Source: Scybalousia_A sp045221575
Lineage (GTDB): Bacteria > Bacteroidota > Bacteroidia > Bacteroidales > P3
Assembly: GCA_045221575.1 (NCBI GenBank)
Contig: JBGUWU010000013.1
Location: forward strand, 1-64,000
DNA length: 64,000 bases
Direction of reading: 5' to 3'
Both the position numbers and the translations under genes were made by a program. The notes under the pieces were generated by a model. It did no database searches. It worked only from the letters and a program-made list of their open reading frames with translations, and was not told the DNA's origin. Shown here piece after piece: positions 51,658 to 60,900 of the stretch (its first letter is position 1; each line of letters opens with the position of its first letter).

Positions 51658-53103
51658 TTAACTTGGTTTTATATTTACTTTATACTTTTTTTCTTGAGGT
51701 TGAGAACGTTTGTTACCATCTTTACCATATTTTTTATGATAAGGACCAACAGGTAAATCTAAAAGAACATACTTTTGCATTTGTTCAAATAAGCCTAAAT
51801 ACAAAGAAGTTTCAGCATCTTTTATAAGTTTATCATTATTCTTTGTTTTTGTAGGCATTGGAGTATCATAATTAAAATCTGCATGACGAGTAAAGAGAGT
51901 ATCACCTGTAGTAGTTGAGATAAAATCATAATGAGCTACGACATTGATATTAGTACTCCACCATGGTTTTTCAAATCTGTATATTGTCAACAAAAGAACC
52001 ATATCTGCATTATATCTTTCTTTACATTCTTTTATCCGTTCTAAATTAGTGCTTTTAGTTGTGAGAAGACTATCTTTTTTTATCTCGCTCATAAAAGCAA
52101 GAGGAGAAATAACATAGTAACCTTTTGAAGTTAATTCTTTCACACATGAAGTATATGCCATCTCACTTGCTGGATTATCTCCAGAACGATTCCATGGATA
52201 AAACACCACAACAGTCTTTGGCTTTTCCTTATAAAGTTTTTCGTATGCAGTACTTCTTGGCACTTTCTTAGGAAACATTTTTCTATATGTACGTTTAAAG
52301 AAATTACCCTCTTGTTTTTCATCTTTAGAAGATAGTATTCGCTTCTTCTCCTCATCTGTCAAAGCTACTAAATCTTCATCAGTATAATTATTAATATCAA
52401 ACTCTTTTTTTGCTATCTCTCTTTGATTTTCTTTTTCCTTAACCTCGTTTTCAGAATGTTTCATACGATAAACTATCTGATCCATAGTACTAAGGCTTTC
52501 AAACTCTTTCTTTTCTTGTTCCTCTTTCTGTTTTTTCTCCTCTTCTATCTTCTCTAACTTTTTAATAAGCTCTTCTCTCTTCTTTTCTTCTTCATTCTCT
52601 GCTATAGATTCAGACTCCTGAAGTTGCTTTGCCAAGAGTTCTTGTTGTTTTTCTTGCTCTTTGAGTTGTTTTTCTTGTTGTTTATCTAATTCTTTTTGAA
52701 TCCTCTCTTTCTCCTTTTCCTCTTGCTCTTGAAGTTTCTGAGAAGATAGTAGTGTTTCTTTTTCTTTTCTTCTTTCCTCCTTTATCCTTTGACGCTCAGA
52801 TTTAGCAGAGTTCTTTATTAACTTGTCTTGTTCTTTCTCTTTCTTCTTTTTTTCTTTTTCTTCTGCTTTTTTCTTTTTTTCGTATTCTTGATTTGCTCGT
52901 TTTTGTTCTTTGATTTGTTCCTTACGCTTTTTTTCTAACTCCTTGGTTCTCTGTTTTTGTTTATCTTTTTCTGAGATAGTTTTCTCTGTCTTAGAAGTAG
53001 TTTCTAAGACATTAGTATCCTTCGTTGTTTTTTTGAATATGCTACAAGAAGACATCAATAAAACAATAAACGATATACTAATCAATAATTTTAATTTTTT
53101 CAT
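51658..53103 (-). CDS. GNA1162-like (DUF799) lipoprotein with coiled-coil spacer
   Basis: 481-residue lipoprotein: lipobox MSSCS (Cys20), then about 250 residues of Lys/Glu/Gln-rich coiled coil (about 40-290), then a globular domain (about 295-460). That domain, PKTVVVFYPWNRSGDNP, LTSKGYYVISPLAFM, YNADMVLLLTIYRF and TTTGDTLFTRHADF, matches the DUF799/GNA1162 family by pattern. In other bacteria DUF799, DUF4810 and CsgG-type lipoproteins form one operon; here the DUF4810 partner is just upstream, CsgG is not. The coiled-coil spacer is unusual for the family. Outer-membrane location is inferred. Confidence 0.78.
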   Translation of the reverse strand: MKKLKLLISISFIVLLMSSCSIFKKTTKDTNVLETTSKTEKTISEKDKQKQRTKELEKKRKEQIKEQKRANQEYEKKKKAEEKEKKKKEKEQDKLIKNSAKSERQRIKEERRKEKETLLSSQKLQEQEEKEKERIQKELDKQQEKQLKEQEKQQELLAKQLQESESIAENEEEKKREELIKKLEKIEEEKKQKEEQEKKEFESLSTMDQIVYRMKHSENEVKEKENQREIAKKEFDINNYTDEDLVALTDEEKKRILSSKDEKQEGNFFKRTYRKMFPKKVPRSTAYEKLYKEKPKTVVVFYPWNRSGDNPASEMAYTSCVKELTSKGYYVISPLAFMSEIKKDSLLTTKSTNLERIKECKERYNADMVLLLTIYRFEKPWWSTNINVVAHYDFISTTTGDTLFTRHADFNYDTPMPTKTKNNDKLIKDAETSLYLGLFEQMQKYVLLDLPVGPYHKKYGKDGNKRSQPQEKKYKVNIKPS

Positions 53104-53140
53104 CTCTAATTTATTACAATAATTAAACTATCTTATTTTA

Positions 53141-53277
53141 AAGCGCAGCAATTACTTATAGTAATTTGGCTACCTTCTGTAAAGCCACCTCAATTTCTTA
53201 AAGCAATTTGGCCGTCTTCTTTGAAGCCACCCCAATTTCTAATTTCTCATTTCTAATTTCTAATTACTAATTATTAA
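53141..53277 (+). repeat. Family 1 repeat, copy R9 (double core)
   Basis: Two cores, the first degenerate (TAATTTGGCTACCTTCTGTA, 53160-53193) and the second intact (CAATTTGGCCGTCTTCTTTG, about 53203-53237), then a long AT right end. It lies between two minus-strand lipoprotein genes, in the opposite orientation, and supplies the stop of the DUF4810 gene. Confidence 0.85.
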
Positions 53278-53645
53278 TTCCCTGCAAGTTCTTGTCTCAA
53301 TTTGACAATATAAGTCTGACTTTCTGGATACAACTCTATCTCTCTTTGAAACCAGAAATTAGAACCCGCAGTATCTCCTTGTTGATAAAGAATATAAGCA
53401 TAATCAGCACAAGCTCCAGGTGGAACTCTTTGTGTTGTAATGTTGGATTTCTTCTTCTTCAATTCTTTTTCGCCAACTATAGATTGATAACTTTTTTGTA
53501 TGTTTTTAATATCTTTTTGATTTTCTATAGTAATGAAACTATACACTGCATCATCATAATCTTTATAATCATACAATGTCTTTGTACAAGAAGAAAAAAA
53601 ACAAAACAATAACAATATACTAATCAGCAATTTTAAATTTCTCAT
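53274..53645 (-). CDS. DUF4810 family lipoprotein
   Basis: 123-residue lipoprotein: lipobox FSSCT (Cys20), then YDYKDYDDAVYSF and the diagnostic RVPPGACADYAYILYQQGD with REIELYPES, a TPR-like pair. This is the DUF4810 pattern, whose genes sit beside DUF799/GNA1162 and CsgG-like genes elsewhere. It is probably cotranscribed with the DUF799 gene despite repeat R9 between them. The last codon and stop (AAT TAA) are repeat sequence. Confidence 0.82.
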   Translation of the reverse strand: MRNLKLLISILLLFCFFSSCTKTLYDYKDYDDAVYSFITIENQKDIKNIQKSYQSIVGEKELKKKKSNITTQRVPPGACADYAYILYQQGDTAGSNFWFQREIELYPESQTYIVKLRQELAGN

Positions 53646-53647
53646 TT

Positions 53648-54496
53648 CTAATTATTGATTAAATCTACTCTTGTGTATGGTGCAGGAATATTATTCTCTC
53701 TTAAATAGTTGTATATTTCTCTATTCAGATAATCGTTTACTGGCCAATAATCTGGAGTTTGACACCAAACCCTTACATCTAAACTTACAGAACCATTGTT
53801 TATTATTGTTACTAGATCGTATGCAGGTTCTTTAAGTATCTTTTCATTCTTTTCTATTATCGCTCTTATTCCTTCTTTCACCTTTTCTACATCTGTACCT
53901 AAAGCCATTACAGGACTAATTGTCATTCTTCTTTGTCCCATTGCTGAATAGTTAGTAATATTACCTGAAGAAAGAGTTCCATTTGGAAGAGTTACAACTT
54001 TGTTATCTACTGTATTTATCACAGTAGAAAATATTTTAATACTCTTTACTGTTCCCTCAAAGCCTTGTGTAGAAATATAATCTTCTAATTTAAAAGGTCT
54101 AAAAACAAGGATAAGAATACCACCGGCAAAGTTTTGTATTGTACCACTAAGAGCCATACCTACAGCCAAACCAGCCGCTCCTAATAATGCAATAAATGAA
54201 GTCATAGGAATACCAAGATAACCTATTATAGAGATAATCAAAAGTATTTTTAATCCTATGCTTATTATTGAAAGAATAACTGGGCGAAGTGTAGCATCAA
54301 GATTGTTCTTATCAAAAGTTTTCTTCACTCTCTTTTTAAGAAACTTAATAAGTTTAAAACCTACCCACAATACTATAACAGCAATCAAAATTTTTTGTAT
54401 TGCGCTTAAACCATTTTGTGTACACCACTGAATAATACTATTAATTATATCAAAAGGTGCATTCTCTGTTTTTACTGTTGTTGATAATAATAACAT
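53648..54496 (-). CDS. Small-conductance mechanosensitive channel (MscS family)
   Basis: 282-residue channel with three membrane helices (about 35-52, 70-92, 97-125) and a soluble beta domain. The pore helix AAGLAVGMALSGTIQNFAGG is typical, followed by GTVKSIKIFSTVINTVDNKVVTLPNG. It opens on osmotic downshock to release solutes. It lies two bases upstream of the DUF4810 lipoprotein in transcription order, so the three envelope genes may be one operon. Confidence 0.93.
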   Translation of the reverse strand: MLLLSTTVKTENAPFDIINSIIQWCTQNGLSAIQKILIAVIVLWVGFKLIKFLKKRVKKTFDKNNLDATLRPVILSIISIGLKILLIISIIGYLGIPMTSFIALLGAAGLAVGMALSGTIQNFAGGILILVFRPFKLEDYISTQGFEGTVKSIKIFSTVINTVDNKVVTLPNGTLSSGNITNYSAMGQRRMTISPVMALGTDVEKVKEGIRAIIEKNEKILKEPAYDLVTIINNGSVSLDVRVWCQTPDYWPVNDYLNREIYNYLRENNIPAPYTRVDLINN

Positions 54497-54507
54497 AATT
54501 TTTATTT

Positions 54508-54650
54508 TTTAATTATTAATTTTTTACAATAATTTGCCAACCTTCTTTGAAGTCACCCCAATTTCTTAAAGCAATTTGGCTGTCTTCTTCTAAGCCACCC
54601 CAATTATTCATTACTAATTTCTAATTTCTAATTACTAATTTCTAATTATC
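54508..54650 (+). repeat. Family 1 repeat, copy R10 (double core)
   Basis: A degenerate core (CAATAATTTGCCAACCTTCT, 54528-54560) and a better one (GCAATTTGGCTGTCTTCTTC, about 54570-54602) are followed by a long AT right end that overlaps the last two codons of hflX. The orientation is opposite to the genes. Confidence 0.83.
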
Positions 54651-55835
54651 ATAAGTATCATACAAAAAGTTATTGTATGGATATATTTTTGCATGTATTG
54701 TCTTTATTGTATCATACATTACCGTTTTTAATTCCTCTATATTCTCTTTGTTTTTTGCAGATATAAACACTGCTTTATTTTCTTCACACTTTGCCATCCA
54801 AGTTTGTTTGAGTTCAGCCAGTGAAAAATTGATTTTCTCCTTAGGAGTTAAATCATCTTCATCTTTTTTTATGTATGTATAATTATCTATCTTATTAAAG
54901 ACAATAATCATCGGCTTATCTATAGCATCTATTTCTTGTAAAGTATTATTAACTACAGTTATATGATTTTCAAAATCAGGATGAGATATATCTACTACAT
55001 GTATTAACAAATCACTTTCTCTAACCTCATCTAAAGTACTTTTAAAACTTTCTTTAAGTGTATCTGGAAGTTTTCTAATAAAACCTACTGTGTCTGTCAA
55101 AAGAAAAGGTAGATTCTCTATCACAACTTTACGAATAGTAGTATCTAATGTTGCAAAGAGTTTATTTTCTGCAAAGACCTCACTTTTAGCAAGCATATTC
55201 ATCATTGTTGATTTACCAACATTGGTATAACCTACTAAAGCCACCCTTACAAGACTTTCCCTATTCTTTCTTTGAAGGGTCTTCTGTTTATCTAATTTAA
55301 CAAGTTTATCTTTTAGTATAGCAATCTTAGAAAGCAATATTCTGCGGTCTGTTTCAATCTGTGTTTCTCCAGGACCACGCATATTTAAACCTCCTTTTTG
55401 TCTATCAAGGTGAGTCCACAAACGGGTAAGTCTTGGAAGCATATATTTATACTCAGCTAATGCAACTTGTGTCTTAGCATGAGCAGTCCTTGCACGTTTA
55501 GCAAAAATATTTAATATAACTTGTGTTCTATCCAAAACATTACAGTTTAAAATTCTTTCTATATTTCTTAATTGAGAAGGAGAAAGTTCATCATCAAACA
55601 CCACCCATTCTATTTCTTGTTCTTTTGTAAAATCTCTCACTTCTTCAAGCTTTCCAGAACCAACATAAGTGCGAGTGTCTATCATTGGCAAGCGTTGCGA
55701 GAACACTTTAACAGCTTGTGCATCCAAAGTTTCCACTAAAAAAGCCAGCTCATCAAAGTATTCTTTTAGATTATCATCGCTTATGTAAGGAGTTTGCACA
55801 CCTACTAACACACATTTATCTCTTTCTTCTGTCAT
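54642..55835 (-). CDS. hflX: GTPase HflX
   Basis: Ribosome-splitting GTPase active under stress. 397 residues: N-terminal HflX domain with TRTYVGSGKLEEV, the middle GLNMRGPGETQIETDRR signature, G1 GYTNVGKST near 210, G3 DTVGFI, G4 NKID and a C-terminal extension. The last residue and stop codon (AAT TAG) lie inside repeat R10, so the C-terminus may have been altered by the insertion. It is two bases downstream of nadK. Confidence 0.95.
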   Translation of the reverse strand: MTEERDKCVLVGVQTPYISDDNLKEYFDELAFLVETLDAQAVKVFSQRLPMIDTRTYVGSGKLEEVRDFTKEQEIEWVVFDDELSPSQLRNIERILNCNVLDRTQVILNIFAKRARTAHAKTQVALAEYKYMLPRLTRLWTHLDRQKGGLNMRGPGETQIETDRRILLSKIAILKDKLVKLDKQKTLQRKNRESLVRVALVGYTNVGKSTMMNMLAKSEVFAENKLFATLDTTIRKVVIENLPFLLTDTVGFIRKLPDTLKESFKSTLDEVRESDLLIHVVDISHPDFENHITVVNNTLQEIDAIDKPMIIVFNKIDNYTYIKKDEDDLTPKEKINFSLAELKQTWMAKCEENKAVFISAKNKENIEELKTVMYDTIKTIHAKIYPYNNFLYDTYDN

Positions 55836-55837
55836 AA

Positions 55838-56731
55838 CTACATATTTTGTGCTAAATACTTAGGTGTAGTTCCCCACATCAATTTATCTCTTATCGCTTT
55901 GAAGAAGTCTTGGTTTTCTAAACGAACAAGATTCCAATTATATATAGACTTTCTTATTATAATATCTCCTTTCTTTGCTTCTAATATACTATATCCATCT
56001 ACGAGAACTTTACATGGGTCTTCATTCTGTGGTATATGTACCCTTATTTCAGTATTATCAGCAATAACAATAGGCCTAAAAGTAAGATTATGAGGTGCTA
56101 TAGGAGTGATACACAAACATTGGCTCTCAGGACTTATTATTGGTCCTCCCGCAGACATAGAATAAGCTGTAGAACCTGTTGGTGTTGCTATTATAATACC
56201 ATCTCCACTATAAGTTGTAAGATATTTATCATTAACAAACACTTCTAAGTCTATAATACTGCCTCTATTTGTGGAAAGAAAGCAAGCCTCATTAACAACA
56301 AAATGAGTCTTTTGACCCAATGATGAGAAATCAACTTCTAAGATAGGACGTCTTTCTATAGTAAAGTTATTCTTTTGCAGCTCATTGCAAATAGTCTGTA
56401 TATCATCTCTTCCTGCTGAGGTAAGGAAACCAAGATGACCAAGATTAACACCTAATACAGCCGTTTTGCTTCCAATAACAAAATCCACAGTATCAAGCAT
56501 AGTGCCATCTCCACCCAAAGAAAGAAGAATGCCGTCGTAGTTTTTTAAGTCCTCAGGTTGGGAAAACAACCTTATCTTTGAAGTATCTTTTATTAAATCC
56601 TTAACAACTTCAAACAAAGGCTGCCAAACAAAAATAGCCTCATAGATTTTTGACAGATTCTCAAAGAGAATACCTATTAATTCTCTGTCTCTTTTCCCTT
56701 CTGGTTCTTTTCCAAAAATACAGATAGTCAT
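55838..56731 (-). CDS. nadK: NAD kinase
   Basis: Phosphorylates NAD to NADP. 297 residues with GGDGTMLD at 73-80, the NLGHLGFLT loop, NEACFLST and the C-terminal GDGIIIATPTGSTAYSMSAGGP split over the nucleotide site. Length and motifs are normal. It overlaps the sufD stop by one base (TAATG arrangement), so it is translated by coupling in the order sufD-nadK-hflX. Confidence 0.96.
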   Translation of the reverse strand: MTICIFGKEPEGKRDRELIGILFENLSKIYEAIFVWQPLFEVVKDLIKDTSKIRLFSQPEDLKNYDGILLSLGGDGTMLDTVDFVIGSKTAVLGVNLGHLGFLTSAGRDDIQTICNELQKNNFTIERRPILEVDFSSLGQKTHFVVNEACFLSTNRGSIIDLEVFVNDKYLTTYSGDGIIIATPTGSTAYSMSAGGPIISPESQCLCITPIAPHNLTFRPIVIADNTEIRVHIPQNEDPCKVLVDGYSILEAKKGDIIIRKSIYNWNLVRLENQDFFKAIRDKLMWGTTPKYLAQNM

Positions 56732-57768
56732 TATATTTGTATTTTAAATGGGTTTTCCATTGTCAATTCGCCTTCCAAACGTTTCTGTATAAGAGAAGAC
56801 AATCCTTCTTGCAGTTCTTTGATTTCGCTTTTTTGCAATACACTCTGACAAAAAGCATTCATCAACAACATCTTTGCTTGCTTTTCTGAGATTCCACGAG
56901 TTTTAAGATAATACAAAGCATTTTCATCTAATTGTCCTGTAGTAGCGCCATGAGAACATTGAACATCATCATTATATATCTCCAAAACAGGACGAGTATT
57001 TACCTTAGCCTTATTGGTAAGTAAAATATTGTTATTAGTTTGACGTGCTTCGTTGTTCTTAGCATAGTAATCCACCAAAACATGTCCAATGAAATTAGCC
57101 TTTGCCTCATCATCTAATATACCCTTAAACAGTTGAGTACTTTTACAGTCGTTTTTGTAATGAAAGACTTTAACAACATTCTCAACGCTCTGTTCTCTAT
57201 CCATAAGGTATAAACCATTAAGGTCTGCAAAAGAGTGTTGAGCATTAAAATTGACTCTTATGTTGTTTGTTAGCTTACCTCCATTAAGAGTAAGAAAGAA
57301 AGTCTGCAAATTAACGTCATTACTAAGATTAAAAACAAGGTTAGATGTTATGCTTGTTGAGTTATTTACATTCTCCATCTTGTATAAAGCCATAGAAGAA
57401 TAAGGCTTCATATCCACAGAAAAATTATGTAGAGAATTAGAAGTAGTCTTTGGAAGAGTATCATCACAATAGAGAATAGTTATCTTTGAGTTCTCTCCCA
57501 CAACAATATGGAGTTTCTCCTCTTCTTGTTCATTATTTTCTTTATCTAAAAGATTAATAATCTGAATAGGACGAGCTATAGTGGTGTTGTCTTTAATCGT
57601 TATTACAGAATGATTGTTTTTAAGATTCTCAACCTTAATACTATTGCTCAAGCAGTTGAATACAACGCTATCTTCTTTAACAAACTCACCGTTGCGCTTG
57701 ATTATCTTAATAGTATCCAGCGATGGAATATTACAAGCAAAACATTCACATTTATTATCTATTATCAT
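56731..57768 (-). CDS. sufD: Fe-S cluster assembly protein SufD (short form)
   Basis: SufD is a structural partner of SufB in the SufBC2D scaffold. The C-terminal part is clear: a right-handed beta-helix region and the signature CSHGATTGQLDENALYYLKTRG near 272. At 345 residues it is about 100 shorter than most Bacteroidetes SufD, lacking most of the N-terminal helical region. No sufB or sufC is adjacent, whereas these usually form one operon. The start ATG 57768 has no upstream in-frame extension that I can see. Confidence 0.88.
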   Translation of the reverse strand: MIIDNKCECFACNIPSLDTIKIIKRNGEFVKEDSVVFNCLSNSIKVENLKNNHSVITIKDNTTIARPIQIINLLDKENNEQEEEKLHIVVGENSKITILYCDDTLPKTTSNSLHNFSVDMKPYSSMALYKMENVNNSTSITSNLVFNLSNDVNLQTFFLTLNGGKLTNNIRVNFNAQHSFADLNGLYLMDREQSVENVVKVFHYKNDCKSTQLFKGILDDEAKANFIGHVLVDYYAKNNEARQTNNNILLTNKAKVNTRPVLEIYNDDVQCSHGATTGQLDENALYYLKTRGISEKQAKMLLMNAFCQSVLQKSEIKELQEGLSSLIQKRLEGELTMENPFKIQI

Positions 57769-57857
57769 CTTTTTCTATTTTATAAATATAAACGTAAATA
57801 ATTCTTTTTTATTGTAAAAAACATAAAGCACAGATTTTCAAAATCTTTCAAACATTA

Positions 57858-57945
57858 AAAAAAGAGTTGATTTTCTTTTCTCAAATCTTGATCTTTTGAT
57901 ACAAAAGAGTTGATTTTCTTTTCTTAAAATCAACTCTTTTTTTTC
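57858..57945. repeat. Family 2 module array with hairpin
   Basis: Words AAAGAGTTGATTTTC, CAAATCTTGATCTTTTG and AAAGAGTTGATTTTC are followed by the inverted word TAAAATCAACTCTTTTTTTT. The last two form a 15-bp perfect stem (57903-57917 with 57926-57940) plus a T run. It lies between divergent genes, so there is no upstream transcript on this strand for it to terminate. Confidence 0.7.
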
Positions 57946-57950
57946 GCATA

Positions 57951-57979
57951 TTTGATATTCTATATTTTTTGTAATTTTG
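57951..57979 (+). promoter_or_regulatory. mfd promoter
   Basis: TTTG at 57951-57954 and TAATTTTG at 57972-57979, spaced 17 bases. The predicted transcription start (about 57986) coincides with the ATG at 57984, so the mRNA would be leaderless or nearly so. Confidence 0.5.
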
Positions 57980-57983
57980 CAAT

Positions 57984-60900
57984 ATGAAAAAAGTTGTTGA
58001 AACTTATATCAAGAGTAAGACAATACAAGCACTTGCAGAAGAGATAAAGAAAGATAACGCAAATATATTTTTAAATTCTTGCGTTGGCAGTGCGTTTGCC
58101 TTCGTCGTGAGTAGCATAGATACGATTTTAAACCACAAGACTCATCTTGTGATAATGGAGACAAAGGAAGAGGCTGCCTATTTCTGCAATGACCTTGAAA
58201 CACTCTTAGACGATGAACAAGGTGATTATTCCACCAAACACGTTGTCTTCTACCCAGCAGCAACAGACAAACAAAAACGAAGCAATGATAGTACAGCCCT
58301 TAAATTACAAGTTCTTAATAGACTTAATAAAGAGGAGAATTTAATTGTTGTGTCTTATCCTGAAGCTATTGAAGAAAGAGTTGTACAAAAACAAGCCTTA
58401 GATGAAAGGAAGATAGTACTAAAACAAGGACAAAAACTATCTATAGATGATTTAATTTCAGAATTAGATGACTATGGTTTTGAATGTGTAGATTTTGTAG
58501 TAGATAGTGGGCAATATGCTATAAGAGGAGGAATACTTGATGTTTATTCTTTTGCTGACCAACTACCATATAGAATTGAAATGAATGGGGATTCGGTAGA
58601 AAGTCTTAGAACATTCGACATAGCTTCTCAATTATCAATAGAAGAGAAAGAAAGTTTTATCATTATACCGAACCTACAACAAATACAATTAGAAATTAGT
58701 AATGAGAAATTAGAAAATTGGGGTGGCTTCAAAGAAGACAGCCAAATTATTGCAAGGAATTTTGGATTAGAATCATTATTCTCTTATTTAAAGAGTGATA
58801 CTGTTATTTGGACAAGAAATCTTTCTATTTGCTTAGAAAAAGTTTCTACTTCGTTTGAGGCTTCTCAGATGAAAGATAATTATCTTACAAGAGGAGAACT
58901 TACAGATTCTATCTCAAAATTTAGTTTAATTCAAACAGGACTGTATTTCGGAAATAAGGGAAACAAAACTTTTTATTTCTCAACTTCTTTGCAACCTTCT
59001 TTTAATTTGGATTTCTCTTTATTTGCTGATAAGTTAGAAGATTTGTCTTTACAAGGTTATGACAATATGTTCTTTGTTAGAGATGAAAAGCAAAGACAAA
59101 GGATAGAAAACATCATTAAAGAATATGAGAGTGACGGTAAGATAATAAAAGTTAGATTTTTAGATTACAGTATCTCTGCAGGCTTTACTGATAACGAGTT
59201 AAAACAATCTTTGTTTACAGACCATCAGTTATTTAATCGTTATAATCGTTATCACATTCAAGATAATGTGGATAAAAGAGAAAGTATAACAATAGATGAA
59301 CTTATAAATCTAAAACCTGGAGATTATGTTACCCATATAGATTATGGTGTTGGTAAGTTTTCCGGTTTAGAGAAACTAAACAATAACGGAAGAGAACAAG
59401 AAGCGATAAGACTTATTTACAAGAATAATGATATTCTGTACGTATCAATACATTCTTTGCACAAAATCTCTCGTTATACTTCTAACGAAGGAACAGAACC
59501 AAAACTAAATAGATTAGGCTCTTCTACTTGGCAAACTTTGAAGGAAAGAACAAAAAAGAAAGTCAAAGATATTGCTAAAGACCTCATAAAACTATATGCT
59601 CAAAGAAAAGCAAGCAAAGGTTTTGCTTTCTCAGTTGATAGTTATTTACAAAATACTTTAGAAGCCTCGTTTATATACGAAGATACTCCAGATCAATATA
59701 AAGCGACCAAAGCTGTAAAAAGAGATATGGAACAAGACTATCCTATGGATAGATTAGTTTGTGGTGATGTTGGCTTTGGAAAAACAGAGGTCGCTATTCG
59801 TGCAGCATTTAAAGCCGTTAATGATTCTAAACAGGTTGCTGTTTTAGTTCCTACAACAATACTTGCATTTCAACATTACAAGACTTTTTCGGAAAGGTTG
59901 AAAAATATGCCTTGCAAAGTGGATTATCTGAATAGATTCCGTTCTTCTAAAGAAAAGAAAGAGATACTTCAAAACCTAAAAAGCGGTAAGATAGACATAC
60001 TTATAGGAACACACGCTATAGTTTCAAAGAATGTAGAGTTTAAGGATTTAGGTCTTTTAATAATAGATGAGGAGCAGAAGTTTGGCGTTTCTATAAAAGA
60101 GAAACTAAAACAGATGAAAGTAAATGTAGATACACTTACTTTAACAGCAACTCCTATTCCTCGTACTTTACAATTTTCTCTTATGGGAGCGAGAGACCTT
60201 TCTGTTATCAACACTCCTCCTCCTAATCGTCAGCCAATAACTACAGAAATCATTTCTATTGGATTCAATGACAAAAACGATTCATTATCAAGAAAGGGAA
60301 CAGAGCTTTCTGGTTCTCAAATGCAAATAAAAAAAGCGATAGTCAATGAATTAAATCGTGGAGGCCAGGTATTCTTTGTTCATAACAGAGTGCAAAGTTT
60401 AGAAAATGTTTATTCTTTAATCAAAAAACTTGTTCCTCAAGCGCGCATTGCAATAGGTCATGGACAAATGGACGGAAAGGAATTAGAGAAAATCATGATG
60501 GATTTCATAAATGAAGAGTATGACATCTTACTTTCCACTACTATTGTAGAGAATGGCTTGGATATTCCTAACGTAAATACCATTATTATCAATGAAGCTC
60601 AAAACTATGGCTTGTCAGACCTTCATCAATTAAGGGGAAGAGTGGGCAGAAGCAATAAAAAAGCTTACTGTTATCTACTTATTCCAAGCGAAGAGATATT
60701 AACTGACCAAGCTTACAAGAGATTGCAAGCCATTTGTGAGTTTTCTTCAATAGGAAGTGGATTTGCTCTTAGTATGCGAGATTTAGATATAAGAGGTGCA
60801 GGCAATATTCTTGGAGCTGAACAAAGTGGTTTTATCAGTGATATTGGATATGATACCTATAATAAAATATTACTTGAAGCCATAGAAGAACTAAGAGAGA

